From Ooceraea biroi (Eukaryota > Arthropoda > Insecta > Hymenoptera > Formicidae), in assembly GCF_003672135.1 (NCBI RefSeq), contig NC_039519.1, forward strand, positions 496,001 through 560,000: DNA of 64,000 nt, written 5' to 3'. Under the pieces are notes generated by a model. The model saw only the letters and a program-made list of their open reading frames with translations, was not told the DNA's origin and made no database searches. The translations under genes were made by a program, and so were the position numbers. Of the stretch, positions 46,901 to 58,429 are shown in pieces; positions within the stretch are counted from its first letter, which is position 1; each line of letters starts with the position of its first letter.

Positions 46901-48210
46901 AGCAAAGCGGATGCTGCAAAGCGGAAAATTTACAGATACCGGATGCTTGCGGTGCTGAAAGATTCGAGAGAAGGGGCACACCTGTCCCTCTTGACGCTAT
47001 ATTGATGTTTAATAAACTATTGCGAGGCTGTTTAATAACGTTTTAACTATCGATCCCGCCGTGTTAGTCGGATCGATCATCGGCGAGAGTTCGATTCAAG
47101 CGCAATGAGAGAAAACGTTTAATTGGATCGGTCGTCGATTTGATCTCGTTGATCGAATCTGAACGGTTTAACGATTCGTGCCAGACGATTAATCGGCGAA
47201 ATTCATGCTTCGGTCTTGTCTGGAATACTGCGAGGCCGCAAATTGTCCGTAATTATTTATTGTACCAACGTCCGTACACAGGCTCGAACGTTCAAACGTC
47301 AAATTAAAATCGTTACTTCTCAATCGTAATCAATTTTTGTTATTTTCTTTGAAAAGCAGTTATTGTTTGTGCAAAGTAATTCAAATAAATTAGCATTGTA
47401 AATATTAGGAAATGGAGAACACAGTGTCCGCGTCTTTTTACTTTTTACCATTACCATGTGCTCGGATGATTAATGTATAATAATGTATTAAATGTTAATA
47501 ATACATGGTCTGGATTTTATGTACCTGCGTCCGACAAATGTTCAATATATTTTCTGGCTTTACAGCCCGTGATATTTGATGGAAACTTGCTTACAGTTTT
47601 TAAAAGATTAAAGCAATAAACTTTCACGGTAAATTTATGTTATTCGAGATTATTAAAGTTCCCGCATCAGGTTGTATTAGCAAACGCGTGAACTTGTTGC
47701 CTCGCATAATGACGCCCGTAAAGTCAATACGGCCGTAAGAATATTATTCGAGCAATAAGTGCGAGAACGTTATCACAAATAACAAAATAATTTTCGAATA
47801 AACAAGCGCACATAAAACGCCCACTAGCACGATTCCTCGTGTTAAGAACGAAGAATGCTTAAAGTAGGTTTCCATTAGTTGCTCCAAGTTACGGCCGTTT
47901 TATAGCTGAAGATAAGAAGTTAATCTTATTTTGTTTGTAACCGCGTGTCTCATGCAGCTTTACGGCAGAGTTTGTATTACCTCGGGATAACACGTGTCTT
48001 ACGATATCATATAAAATAACTCGACGTTCTCTCTGCTCTTTGCTTTTTTGTTTTCGCAATTGGAAACAAGCAAAAATAGTAATTGGAATCTTTATTATAG
48101 TACACCTTGAAGAAACTTAGTTCTTTATTTAATTCGTAAACATAATGATAAAATTGGACATAATAATATATTTAATTCCAATATTAAGTGTTCTTCGCCA
48201 ATGTTTAATG

Positions 48211-48589
48211 TGAACAATGAAAGATTATTCGACCATTGATTGGCAAGCTCACTTTGTTTATTAACGTGACGTTTCGACCAAGGTTTCTGGTCCTTATCAA
48301 ACCACGTGTAGATTACATTAATAGTTGTTTAATTAGTGACGTGCAACTGTAAGTACAGGATTTTAATGTTTATAGATATTATAATAGTTCATCGAATATG
48401 TGGTTTGGTTTTCAGTTTGAAATTAACGACTTTTGCGCCCACAATGCGTCCATATTTCAAATATTGTTGACGAAACTATTAATGTAATCTACACGTGGTT
48501 TGATAAGGACCAGAAACCTTGGTCGAAACGTCACGTTAATAAACAAAGTGAGCTTGCCAATCAATGGTCGAATAATCTTTCATTGTTCA
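48211..48589. repeat. Perfect 116-bp inverted repeat with 147-bp spacer
   Basis: Arm 48211-48326 is the exact reverse complement of 48474-48589. Each arm contains a motif like a hammerhead ribozyme core: in the right arm TTGATAA (48500-48506), a 5-bp stem GACCA/TGGTC (48508-48512 with 48520-48524), then GAAA (48525-48528). The canonical core is CTGATGA-stem-GAAA; here the first and sixth core bases are changed in a pairing-compatible way. Similar GGTCGAAACGT motifs occur in Penelope-like and retrozyme-type repeats. No coding sequence and no target duplication were seen. Confidence 0.6.
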
Positions 48590-50331
48590 TATATTTAATA
48601 TAATTATAGTTCATTGTAGTAATGTAATCCATTGAGTATTAAGCGCTTTTATAATAGCTTTTCATGCATTCCAATGCACCGATTGAGTAAAGTCGGTTTC
48701 CTCCGCTTCTGCAGCCCGACAGTGCTCCGTATGTGCTTTTAAACCTTCGCGGGGAGTAGGATACATTAAAAAGTGTTTGTGAGCAGCAACGAGTAAACAG
48801 ATGGTTATTTATAGCCGCGCTGTGTGCGTCGACTAGTAAGGTGAAGCGAATAACGGCGCACACGCGGGGAAAACCGCATGACTTCGCCATGCATTCAAAA
48901 CTCTGTCACGGAGTTGAGGAATCGCCGTCGTTTCTCGCAATTATTTCTTGAATTAGCTGGATTGCGGAATGATTGGACCCATTCGCATGCAAAATAAAAT
49001 TGCTTCAATCATACGCACCGAGCGACTCGTACGCGCGTGTTCATGCCGACCGGTTCCCGTTAAACTTCATTACTTTCCTACTTCGATAAGTATCAAGCAT
49101 CAGTTCACAATACGAATGAAATGTAGGAATCTCTCTTTCCTGTTGGAATTATACTGCGCACCGTTCACTGGGTAGATTTGTTTCGACCTTCGCGCATAAC
49201 CGACAGCAAATTATTCTAACGCAGCATTAAATCGGTAATTTTGTGAAATTTCAAGCCGATTATTTATAATCTCTATAGAATTAATAAATTATTCTTCGGC
49301 CCCTTGACCCAAAGATCACATAATTCTCCACGGTCTTCACGTATCCAAATCCTTTGCAATCTATTACAAAAGGTTGAACTATTATTTATTACACGTTACA
49401 TTAAATAATATTATATTTATTGTATTATATAAATAATATATTGAACTATTACATACGCGCGTAATGGATTTCGACTGAAGGAGTACAATTAACTTTTAAC
49501 ATCTCAACATTTTGCTAATAATGTATAAAGATTGACAATGCAGTCGGTTATTACCAAGTGTACGGCATAAAAGTATATTGCAACGTAAATCTAACATCGA
49601 ATAGCCAGTGTGCAGCTGTCATAATGACGTTTCTAGGTAGACCTTATACCTTATATCGAAGGATAATTGCACGCAAGATCTCGGATTCCAAGAATGCCCA
49701 TAAGGACAAATTTAAACGTGCGATGAAGAATGGAAGACGATACGGAGACTTACTCGAGTAAGCGATTGACACATACGCGTCATAATCGTGTCGGCCGACC
49801 GCAAAAACTTTCTTCGATGCCGCAATCGCTGCGACATGCCGACATTTCGCATCTTTTTGCAATGTTGTGTCAGTTGCGGCTGCATCTGCCAGGGCGACAA
49901 ACTTGCTAAATTACCTTTCTGAATTATCTGCCTATGAATGATGCATATATGATGCTCCGCACTTATGGCAGTGCCATTAATAAATGTAGAAACATGAATG
50001 ACACACCAAATTAATTTTCATGTCTCTGTCTTATATCGTATTCCCGTACGCGCAATTGTGACGGAGCATACACTGAGGGAAAAGTGTGGTATTTGCTTGC
50101 ATACTAAAATAATTATAGCTAGAAAACTCATTTTTGCAGCAAGTTTTATGACAATGTTTGTGAGAGTACCCTTATACCCTCGCGAGCACTGTCAACCATA
50201 ATAAACTTGGTTATAAATTATGATAACTTTCAGTATCCACGTAATAAAAATCGAGACAGAAACACGATAAATAAAAAATTGACGCCTCGTAAAATTACTA
50301 CGATCATAATAATATATGATACATTCAATTA
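48590..50331. other. Non-coding spacer
   Basis: No supported gene; mixed AT-rich and CpG-rich sequence with only short chance frames. Confidence 0.5.
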
Positions 50332-50409
50332 TATTGGATTGGCCAAAAAGTAATTGCGTTTTTTTTATATAAATAAAAGGCGAATTTTTCATGGGAAACA
50401 AAAACTTTA

Positions 50410-51338
50410 TTAAACAATATATTGTCCATTTTGTTTGATTATCTTTTGCCATTTTTCAGGCAACTTCATGATTCCGCGCTCAAAAAGTTCTTATCTTTTT
50501 CAGCAAAAAACAATTCCAACAACGATTTGATATCCTCATCAGCAGTCAAGGTTTTACCATTCAAGGCATTTTGCAAAGAACGAAACGAATGGTAATCTGA
50601 TGGTGCCAGGTCTGGCTAATATGGTGGATGTGGTAACATCATGGTAACACATCCCATCCAAGCTGCAACAATTTTTCACGAGTGACCAAACTTGTACGTG
50701 GTCTAGCGTTATCATGGTGAACCACAACACCTTTGCGATTCACCAATTCTCGACGTTTCTGTTTGATGGCAATCCAGTTGACGACAGTATACGTCTGAAT
50801 TAATGGTTTGATTCCTTGCAAGCAGCTCGAAATACACAATACCTTTAAAGTCCCACCAGACTGACAGCATAATCTTTCTTTGATGAATATTTGCTTTTGA
50901 AGTGCTTTGAGCAGGTTCATCACGCTTGCTCCACCATCTTTTTCGTTTGACGTTGTTGTAGACGATCCATTTTTCGTCGCCTGTTATCATACGTTTCAAA
51001 AATGGATCATTTTCCTCACGTTTCAAAAGAGAATCGCAAATGTCAATACGCTTAGTGAGATGAATTTCTTTGAGCTCATGTCGTACCCAAATATCGAGCT
51101 TACTAATGTATCCAAGTCGTTTTAAATGGTTTTCAACACTCGATTTCGATACATTAAGATTCTCAGCAATCTCTCGTGTCGTTAAACGCCGATTCGAATC
51201 GATCAGTGCCTTTATTTTGTCATCATCAATTTCGATTGGCCTTCCTGAGCGTGGTGCATCTTTCACATTAAAATCTGCAGATCGAAATTTAGTAAACGAA
51301 TTTTGACACTGCCGCAGTTTTAAAGCATCTTCGCCATA
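50410..51338 (-). pseudogene. Mariner B transposase, partial unit 1
   Basis: Lacks the N-terminus (begins at YGEDALKL). The frame then runs through KFRSADFNVKD, SGRPIE, TTREIAENLNVSKSS, WVRHEL and the first catalytic block ITGDEKW, here with intact tryptophan. A frameshift follows at QLDCHQTETS; the next block, HHDNARPRTSLV, is in another frame, and a further ~11-nt insertion follows WDVLP before SPDLAPSD. Spacing of the last two aspartates is 34 residues. The C-terminus PEKWQKIIKQNGQYIV ends at TAA (50412-50410). Dead. Confidence 0.85.
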
Positions 51339-51417
51339 TATTGGATTGGCCAAAAAGTAATTGCGTTTTTTTTTATATAAATAAAAGGCGAATTTTTCAT
51401 GGGAAACAAAAACTTTA

Positions 51418-52343
51418 TTAAACAATATATTGTCCATTTTGTTTGATTATCTTTTGCCATTTTTTCAGGCAACTTCATGATTCCGCGCTCAAAAAGTTCT
51501 TATCTTTTTCAGCAAAAAACAATTCCAATGATTTGATATCCTCATCAGCAGTCAAGGTTTTACCATTCAAGGCGTTTTGCAAAGAACGAAACGAATGGTA
51601 ATCTGATGGTGCCAGGTCTGGCGAATATGGTGGATGTGGTAACATCATGGTAACACATCCCATCCAAGCTGCAACAATTTTTCACGAGTGACCAAACTTG
51701 TACGTGGTCTAGCGTTATCATGGTGAAACACAACACCTTTGCGATTCACCAATTCTCGACGTTTCTGTTTGATGGCAATCCAGTTGACGACAGTATACGT
51801 CTGAATTAATGGTTTGATTCCTTGCAAGCAGCTCGAAATACACAATACCTTTAAAGTCCCACCAGACTGACAGCATAATCTTTCTTTGATGAATATTTGC
51901 TTTTGAAGTGCTTTGAGCAGGTTCATCACGCTTGCTCCACCATCTTTTTCGTTTGACGTTGTTGTAGACGATCGATTTTTCGTCGCCTGTTATCATACGT
52001 CTCAAAAATGGATCATTTTCCTCACGTTTCAAAAGAGAATCGCAGATGTCAATACGCTTAGTGAGATGAATTTCTTTGAGCTCATGTCGTACCCAAATAT
52101 CGAGCTTACTAATGTATCCAAGTCGTTTTAAATGGTTTTCAACACTCGATTTCGATACGTTAAGATTCTCAGCAATCTCTCGTGTCGTTAAACGCCGATT
52201 CGAATCGATCAGTGCCTTTATTTTGTCATCATCAATTTCGATTGGCCTTCCTGAGCGTGGTGCATCTTTCACATTAAAATCTGCAGATCGAAATTTAGTA
52301 AACGAATTTTGACACTGCCGCAGTTTAAAGCATCTTCGCCATA
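51418..52343 (-). pseudogene. Mariner B transposase, partial unit 2
   Basis: Same extent and same two lesions as unit 1. It reads TGDEKS instead of TGDEKW and FLRRM instead of FLKRM, both shared with unit 3. It carries its own short deletion in FFAEKDK-upstream sequence (ATCCTCATC...TCATTGGAATTG, six bases shorter) and a one-base loss in the junction-proximal TTTAAAG. Dead. Confidence 0.85.
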
Positions 52344-52422
52344 TATTGGGTTGGCCAAAAAGTAATTGCGTTTTTTTTTATATAAATAAAAGGCGAATTT
52401 TTCATGGGAAACAAAAACTTTA

Positions 52423-53447
52423 TTAAACAATATATTGTCCATTTTGTTTGATTATCTTTTGCCATTTTTCAGGCAACTTCATGATTCCGCGCTCAAACAG
52501 TTCTTATCTTTTTCAGCAAAAAACAATTCCAACAACGATTTGATATCCTCATCAGCAGTCAAGGTTTTACCATTCAAGGCATTTTGTAAAGAACGAAACG
52601 AATGGTAATCTGATGGTGCCAGGTCTGGCTAATATGGTGGATGTGGTAACATCATGGTAACACATCCCATCCAAGCTGCAACAATTTTTCACGAGTGACC
52701 AAACTTGTACGTGGTCTAGCGTTATCATGGTGAAACACAACACCTTTGCGATTCACCAATTCTCGACGTTTCTGTTTGATGGCAATCCAGTTGACGACAG
52801 TATACGTCTGAATGAATGGTTTGATTCCTTGCAAGCAGCTCGAAATACACAATACCTTTAAAGTCCCACCAGACTGACAGCATAATCTTTCTTTGGTGAA
52901 TATCTGCTTTTCAAGTGCTTTCAGCAGGTTCATCACGCTTGCTCCACCATCTTTTTCGTTTGACGTTGTTGTAGACGATCGATTTTTCGTCGCCTGTTAT
53001 CATACGTCTCAAAAATGGATCATTTTCCTCACGTTTCAAAAGAGAATCGCAGATGTCAATACGCTTAGTGAGATGAATTTCTTTGAGCTCATGTCGTACC
53101 CAAATATCGAGCTTACTAATGTATCCAAGTCGTTTTAAATGGTTTTCAACACTCGATTTCGATACGTTAAGATTCTCAGCAATCTCTCGTGTCGTTAAAC
53201 GCCGATTGGAATCGATCAGTGCCTTTATTTTGTCATCATCAATTTCGATTGGCCTTCCTGAGCGTGGTGCATCTTTCACATTAAAATCTGCAGATCGAAA
53301 TTTAGTAAACGAATTTTGACACTGCCGCAGTTTTAAAGCATCTTCGCCATATACATCAGATAACTTTTTATGAGCTTGCACGGCGTTTTTCCCTTTTCGG
53401 AAGTAATAAAACAAAATATGAGGAAAATGTTCTTTTTGATTTTCCAT
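52423..53447 (-). pseudogene. Mariner B transposase, complete-ended copy
   Basis: ATG at 53447-53445 (MENQKEHFPHILFYYFRKGK). The first helix-turn-helix has KNAVQAHKKLSDVYG and LRQCQNSFTKFRSADF, the second TTREIAENLNVSKSS. The first catalytic block reads TGDEKS. A private TGA follows DEPAEST (52911); then come the same frameshift and the same ~11-nt insertion as in units 1 and 2. All three DD34D aspartates can be traced across frames. Multiple lesions make it inactive. Confidence 0.88.
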
Positions 53448-54296
53448 TTTGAAATGGACGGCAAACAAACAATTGTTAACGAAATCGTGTACTTTCTTTT
53501 TGTAAAACAAGCTTGAACTGTGAGTTGTTAACCTACATAATGAATTTGCGGTTTAGAATGAAGTTAGTTGCATTTCAAGACATGAATGTCCATCTATTGG
53601 AAAAAAACGCAATTTTTTTTGGCCAACCCAATAATTTTACAACGACTTTACTATGCTAGTAATAACTAGAAAAATCTCCCAAATGCGTATTATAATTATG
53701 ACGACCGCAATGCAGCGTAAAATCAGCTATATAATATACAATTCAAACTAAACTCAAAAACTATTGGCGCTGCAATGATTTTGTTTGTTCTCTCAGCGTA
53801 TGTGTCTTCTCCGATAGCTCGCGTGCATTATTAAGGTCTCGCTTTAATAAATGCGATGTTTATGGAAAAATTCGCGCGCACAGTGGAACGTTAATTCCGC
53901 ATGAGACCTCAAAATACCGTGTTTAACGGCAACCTGCGCGCCGCGCGCCAAGGGACACGTTTATGCAAATTCGACGGAAGGTATTGTCGCTCGGTGCGGT
54001 GCAAAAGAAAAAACAAGGAATGCAGAATGCATCAGCTGAACAAAAGCCGCAGCAGCGACAACGGCGCAAAACAGCATCGGACAAACAGCTGATACAGGCG
54101 GAATAAAGAGAGACGGCCGTTTAAAGATTTCATTCAACTGCCACGATAATGGACGCTCCACACACGCGGGCCCGCCGGCGCGGTTCGTATTATCAAAAGA
54201 AACTATTGTCAGGCTGTTGTTAACAATGCGTTGTTATTAAAGCGTGTCCCTGCGACAGCGCGCGGATCGCCGTGTGCCGATTGTGTCGGAAAATCG

Positions 54297-54317
54297 TGCG
54301 CGCGCGCGCGCGCGGAA
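54297..54317 (+). repeat. Alternating CG tract
   Basis: About ten CG/GC dinucleotides in a row, a candidate Z-DNA-forming sequence. Confidence 0.8.
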
Positions 54318-54803
54318 TTGACCGTTCCCTTTCGCACCTCGTCGCCGTTTTCCGCCGTTGACCTTGAATTGACCTTGCTCTCAGCCGGCGATGCGGCGGC
54401 CGAGCGCGCGAATCAGCTGTGAAGCCCGCGACGTCGCTTACGGATAGCCGCGACCTCGGTTCACGAAGGTCGCGAAAAATTGTCTTTCGGAGCGTTCGGT
54501 GCACGATGTGGCATGGACTCGCCCTCGTGATGCATCGTGCTTGTGGGATTAGCGCAGCTGCGAGCGCTGCTACGTGATATGCGGTACGGCTATTCTCGTA
54601 TTAATCAGTTCCGTTTAGAAGTTTCGCGTTCGGTTATTAGCCGGCGAAAGAAGTCCCGTTAATTGCTGAGTTTTTAGGGGTTTGGGCTATTTGTGAACGT
54701 TGACTGCTATCAAGCGGAGTCAAATAAAAATCTGGATAAAAAAACTCGTAGATCCCGCGAGTATCTTGATGTTCCTATGAACAATTCATCGGTTCTGTTT
54801 TGT

Positions 54804-54893
54804 TTTATCTTTCTCTCTCTCATAATATAAACTTCTCCGCGAATACTCTAAGCCGTTAAAAATTGCATTTAGTAAAAGCGTAAAACCTAATTT
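54804..54893 (+). repeat. Local direct repeat, copy 1
   Basis: About 90 bp, nearly identical to 56692-56781 (shared AAACTTCTCCGCGAAT and AAGCGTAAAACCTAATTT). Confidence 0.85.
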
Positions 54894-55120
54894 GTTCTTT
54901 TTTAAGTGAAAAGTTTGCTAATGTATTCTTTTCTCCTTTTCTCGATATTCCGCGCTTATTGAGACGCATTGCAAGTTGCAACTAAATAAAAAGCACACAT
55001 GTGCGAATGCGATATATTTTATATTTTTATATTCATCGTATCGTATATTTATATTTATAATTAAGATATTAAAAAGATAGTAACTTTTTCCTGTATAATC
55101 TTATACTCAAATAATTTTAT

Positions 55121-55187
55121 TGTTTGCGCGCCCTCGGTTTTTTTTTTTTTAAATTTGTTTCAGATCTATCTCGACTGTTTTATCTTT
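55121..55187 (+). repeat. Second local direct repeat, copy 1
   Basis: Matches 56037-56094, sharing AAATTTGTTTCAG and TCTATCTCGACTGTTTTATC; this copy has a longer T run. The TTTGTTTCAG looks like a splice acceptor, but no recognisable exon follows either copy. Confidence 0.8.
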
Positions 55188-56036
55188 TAAACATGCTCTC
55201 ACCGTGATGCACTTTCGTTCAATTAATTCAACTTCTATCTTTATTTTTGTTTTTGCGTTGATAAAATGTGAATACCCGATTGTTCCACTTTTATTACTTG
55301 CAAGAGATGCATTTCTAAAGCGCAAACATCCGATACGTGTAACATATGCCTTCCTTTATTCGTTAAAAAGCGTGTTTCTGAAATGCAAAACTGCGATATC
55401 TAGCCTCTGTTTTATCGTTTTTTTATTTTAGAAAATATTTTGTAAACCTGCAACATACATCGCTGGACATTGTTTATAATTGTTTGTCTATAATTGTTAT
55501 TAAAGTCAAGTTTACACCTCCAAAGAATCGCGCGGGTATTTACATGGCGACAACTAAATTGCTTTTGTTTTCGCAACGGTATCGCCGTTTATTTATTGGT
55601 AACGCTATCTGTTACGCATATCATCGAGTCATGCCACTCCGACGCTGCGCGCGCCTTGCTTCGTAATTGTATCATTATCATCGTTTTTCTATAAATAAAA
55701 TCACGCACACTCCGATAAAGCCCGCGCGCAGTCATTTGAAGCATGAGATTTACAGAGTCGCATTGTATAAACAGTCGGCAATCGCGCCTCCGCGATGCCG
55801 GCCCCGTACAGTTCGCACGCGCATTCGATCGCTTCCTTTCTCTTTTGTTTCCAATGGAGATTAATCGTTTGTTCCTGCATCGTTTCGACTCGCAAACAAA
55901 GCAGACGCGCCATTCAAACTTCGAGTGGAACGACTCTCGATTCGTCGATGTGTGTCGTCGTCCGTTCACGCTCCAAGTATCGTTCAATGCTCATTAATTC
56001 GTGTTGCATTGTTGCAACATTGTTTTTCATCGTTTA

Positions 56037-56094
56037 TTGTTTACGCGCTCCCTCTTTAAATTTGTTTCAGGTCTATCTCGACTGTTTTATCTTC
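56037..56094 (+). repeat. Second local direct repeat, copy 2
   Basis: Counterpart of 55121-55187 about 0.9 kb downstream, with GTCTATC for ATCTATC after the CAG. Confidence 0.8.
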
Positions 56095-56691
56095 TCGTAT
56101 TCGCCGCTCCGCGAGCGAAAAGCTAAGAATAAATCCCACGCTATAATTTCTTACCACTAACGACGCGCGCGCGGTATAACCGACGTGCCGTTTAATTCCG
56201 CATCTCACGAAACGGCGGTTTAGAAATCGGCCTAAGTTTACGGCCTGGCTTTCCGCGCGCGCGGATCAAAGTGGCATTACTCATTGAATGACCTTATTGC
56301 TTATTGCGTGGCGGCCGGCAGAAGAAAGTCTGGCACTGTGCACGTCCGAAACATGCCTCGCTTTATGACTAATCGTTTTCAAGCATAAAGAAAGTTATTC
56401 AGATTTTAAAGTGCGCGCACGTGCGCGCGCGCGTGTGTATATTTGCATAGCGTGTTTATATCAATATATCCGCTGTAAAGATGATTCTTAATTTCCGACG
56501 CAATATTAGATTATTTTATATATTAGATATTATTCATTTATTTTATTAGGTATTTATTCTAATACATTGGTATTAAACAAGTTATTTATAAAACTCGACG
56601 TTATTTATATCAGCTCACACTATGCTTTGTGGCTCTGTACAATCTAATTTTTAAAATTAAATTCAATCACGCATACATGTACACATTAAAA

Positions 56692-56781
56692 TTTATCTTT
56701 ATCTCTCTCATAATATAAACTTCTCCGCGAATCCTCTAAGCCGTTAAAAATTGCATTTAGTAAAAGCGTAAAACCTAATTT
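56692..56781 (+). repeat. Local direct repeat, copy 2
   Basis: Counterpart of 54804-54893. The two repeat pairs are offset by different distances (1.9 and 0.9 kb), so they are not one simple tandem duplication. Confidence 0.85.
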
Positions 56782-58429
56782 ATATGCGATAATTATCGCA
56801 TATGTAATCTGCGACGTCGTAAATAATTACGCTCCATTATGGCGAAATTTACATCAACCATATTCAATAGCCAATACATTTACCGAGTGTGCATGTCTTT
56901 TTCGCATTTCGACGAATATTACAATTTTTGCGCGGCAAACAATACGTTAGAAAAAAGAAACGAGTTTCCCGTAACGAGGAATACAAATGATCTAATTTTC
57001 AAAGCATCCCTAGGGTTTCGACAACTTTTATTTTACATTTGCTACATTCTCATCATAAAAACTAATCTGGAGAGATGTAATAGATCAACGTTCGATATTC
57101 AAAGTTCGATGACCTGAGTATTGGTATTGGTATTACCTCTGGGAGTACCAACCCAATCAATAAGCTGAAAATAACAAAGTCATGGCGTTATAGGATGCTG
57201 TCAAAGCACTCATGCTTTAAAAAGTTTACGGAAATATCGTACGACTATCGTATATTACTTGTAATTTATTCTCGGACTTCTATTCTTAGACTTGTATGTT
57301 CTAACGTGTCCCCTCTTTTATTCTACTCGTTTTATCATTATATTTTTTACGTTCATTGCAATACATTATTTTACAATCACACAAAAATCTATTAAAAACA
57401 TATTTTTTATTTATAATCGATTCTTCTCTGAAGAACTTCTTATAAAGCAAGTCTCAGATAAAATCGAATTTGCAGCTGAAATTCACGAAGAAACATTATT
57501 GTATTATTATTTTAATAATCATGTTTTAACACAAAATTTGTAATATCTTGCCCCTGTTTAAAATATACCTTTACAAAAATTGTTAGCGTTATATTTAGTT
57601 TGTAACTCTTTCACTTTTATCAAGTCCTTAATAACAGCATTAAGAGAGTGCTTTGATCCCGTTTCGGCGTATTCTTAACAATAGTCCCCACAACATAAAA
57701 CCGCGAAGTCGCGGCCCGTGCGTGTCGCAGTCGATTTTCCGGGCTTACCACGTGTCACCCCGCAGTCGCCACATTTTTCCCCAAGCTTTAAGGTACACTC
57801 ATTGTTTGCGCGAGCGCACGTGCGCGCGCGCGGACATTACACACACGACATTATAAACGCGCGTGCAAGGCTATCCCCCGGTGTCTCTATTCAAGAAGGT
57901 ATTATGAAACACCCTCGCAAAACGTACTCCGCTTTGTTTCACCTTTTTTTGTTCTGCTTTAACCGGACGGGGAAAGAGGCGAAACCCGGGCGCATGTACA
58001 CCACACGTCCACCGTGCCACGCGCTTGCCCACATTAACAGCAAAATGTTGGATCGTCGTCTCGCGTCACTTTCGCTTTCTTTTTATCGCGCGGAGAGTTC
58101 GACGAGAGGCACTCCATGCCGGAAAAACTCCAGTAATTCTGCTGCATGTTATAAATAGGGCTTTTCAACGTTGCAGTACCGATCTCATGATTCTTAATTG
58201 GAGCACAAACGTGCATTCCTTTAAATAGCTCTTAAAATTTTCAACTCTTTAATAAGCTATTAGGAGTGTGATTTAGTTTTTAGGGTTTTGCAACAGATGG
58301 CTGTAGTGTCAGTTTGTTCCAATAGCTGTTTCCGATAACTGTTCTTTCTTACAGTGTTGACATTATCCATGACATTTAGTAGCATTATAGCAATAGATGC
58401 AATAACAGTCGTGTTTATATCATCGTAAA

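Larger units (their letters stand above)
42815..48210. other. Non-coding spacer with CpG-rich block
   Basis: No supported gene. The 43.1-44.0 kb block is listed separately. 44.1-45.6 kb is AT-rich; 45.7-46.5 kb is CpG-rich with overlapping frames (45772-46087) that resemble nothing known; 46.5-48.2 kb is AT-rich. Confidence 0.5.
50334..53631 (-). mobile_element. Mariner B: complete-ended copy plus two 3' partial copies
   Basis: Read on the minus strand, a complete-ended copy (53631-52346, 1286 bp) begins TTGGGTTGGCCAAAAAAAAT. Its 3' end is joined through TA to TATGGCGAAGATGC, an internal site that in the complete copy also directly follows TA. A partial copy then runs to 51341, and a second, joined in the same way, to 50334. 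Periods are 1005 and 1007 bp. All three units keep the 3' terminus GGCCAA(C/T)CCAA; only one has the 5' terminus. TA flanks the array. The terminus resembles mellifera-type mariners. Confidence 0.92.
53634..58260. other. Non-coding spacer
   Basis: No supported gene. 53.8-54.6 kb and 55.5-56.4 kb are CpG-rich with overlapping frames. An alternating CG run is at 54297-54317, and CG/CA runs lie near 56412-56437 and 57815-57832. Two short segments are duplicated locally (54804-54893 with 56692-56781; 55121-55187 with 56037-56094). Confidence 0.5.

Noticed and set aside
50639..52936. Plus-strand frames antisense to mariner B (for example 51070-51306)
   Set aside because: Shadows of the minus-strand transposase; repeated only because the array is repeated.
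57718..58158. 146-codon plus-strand frame
   Set aside because: CpG-rich, overlapped by other frames, no recognisable domain.
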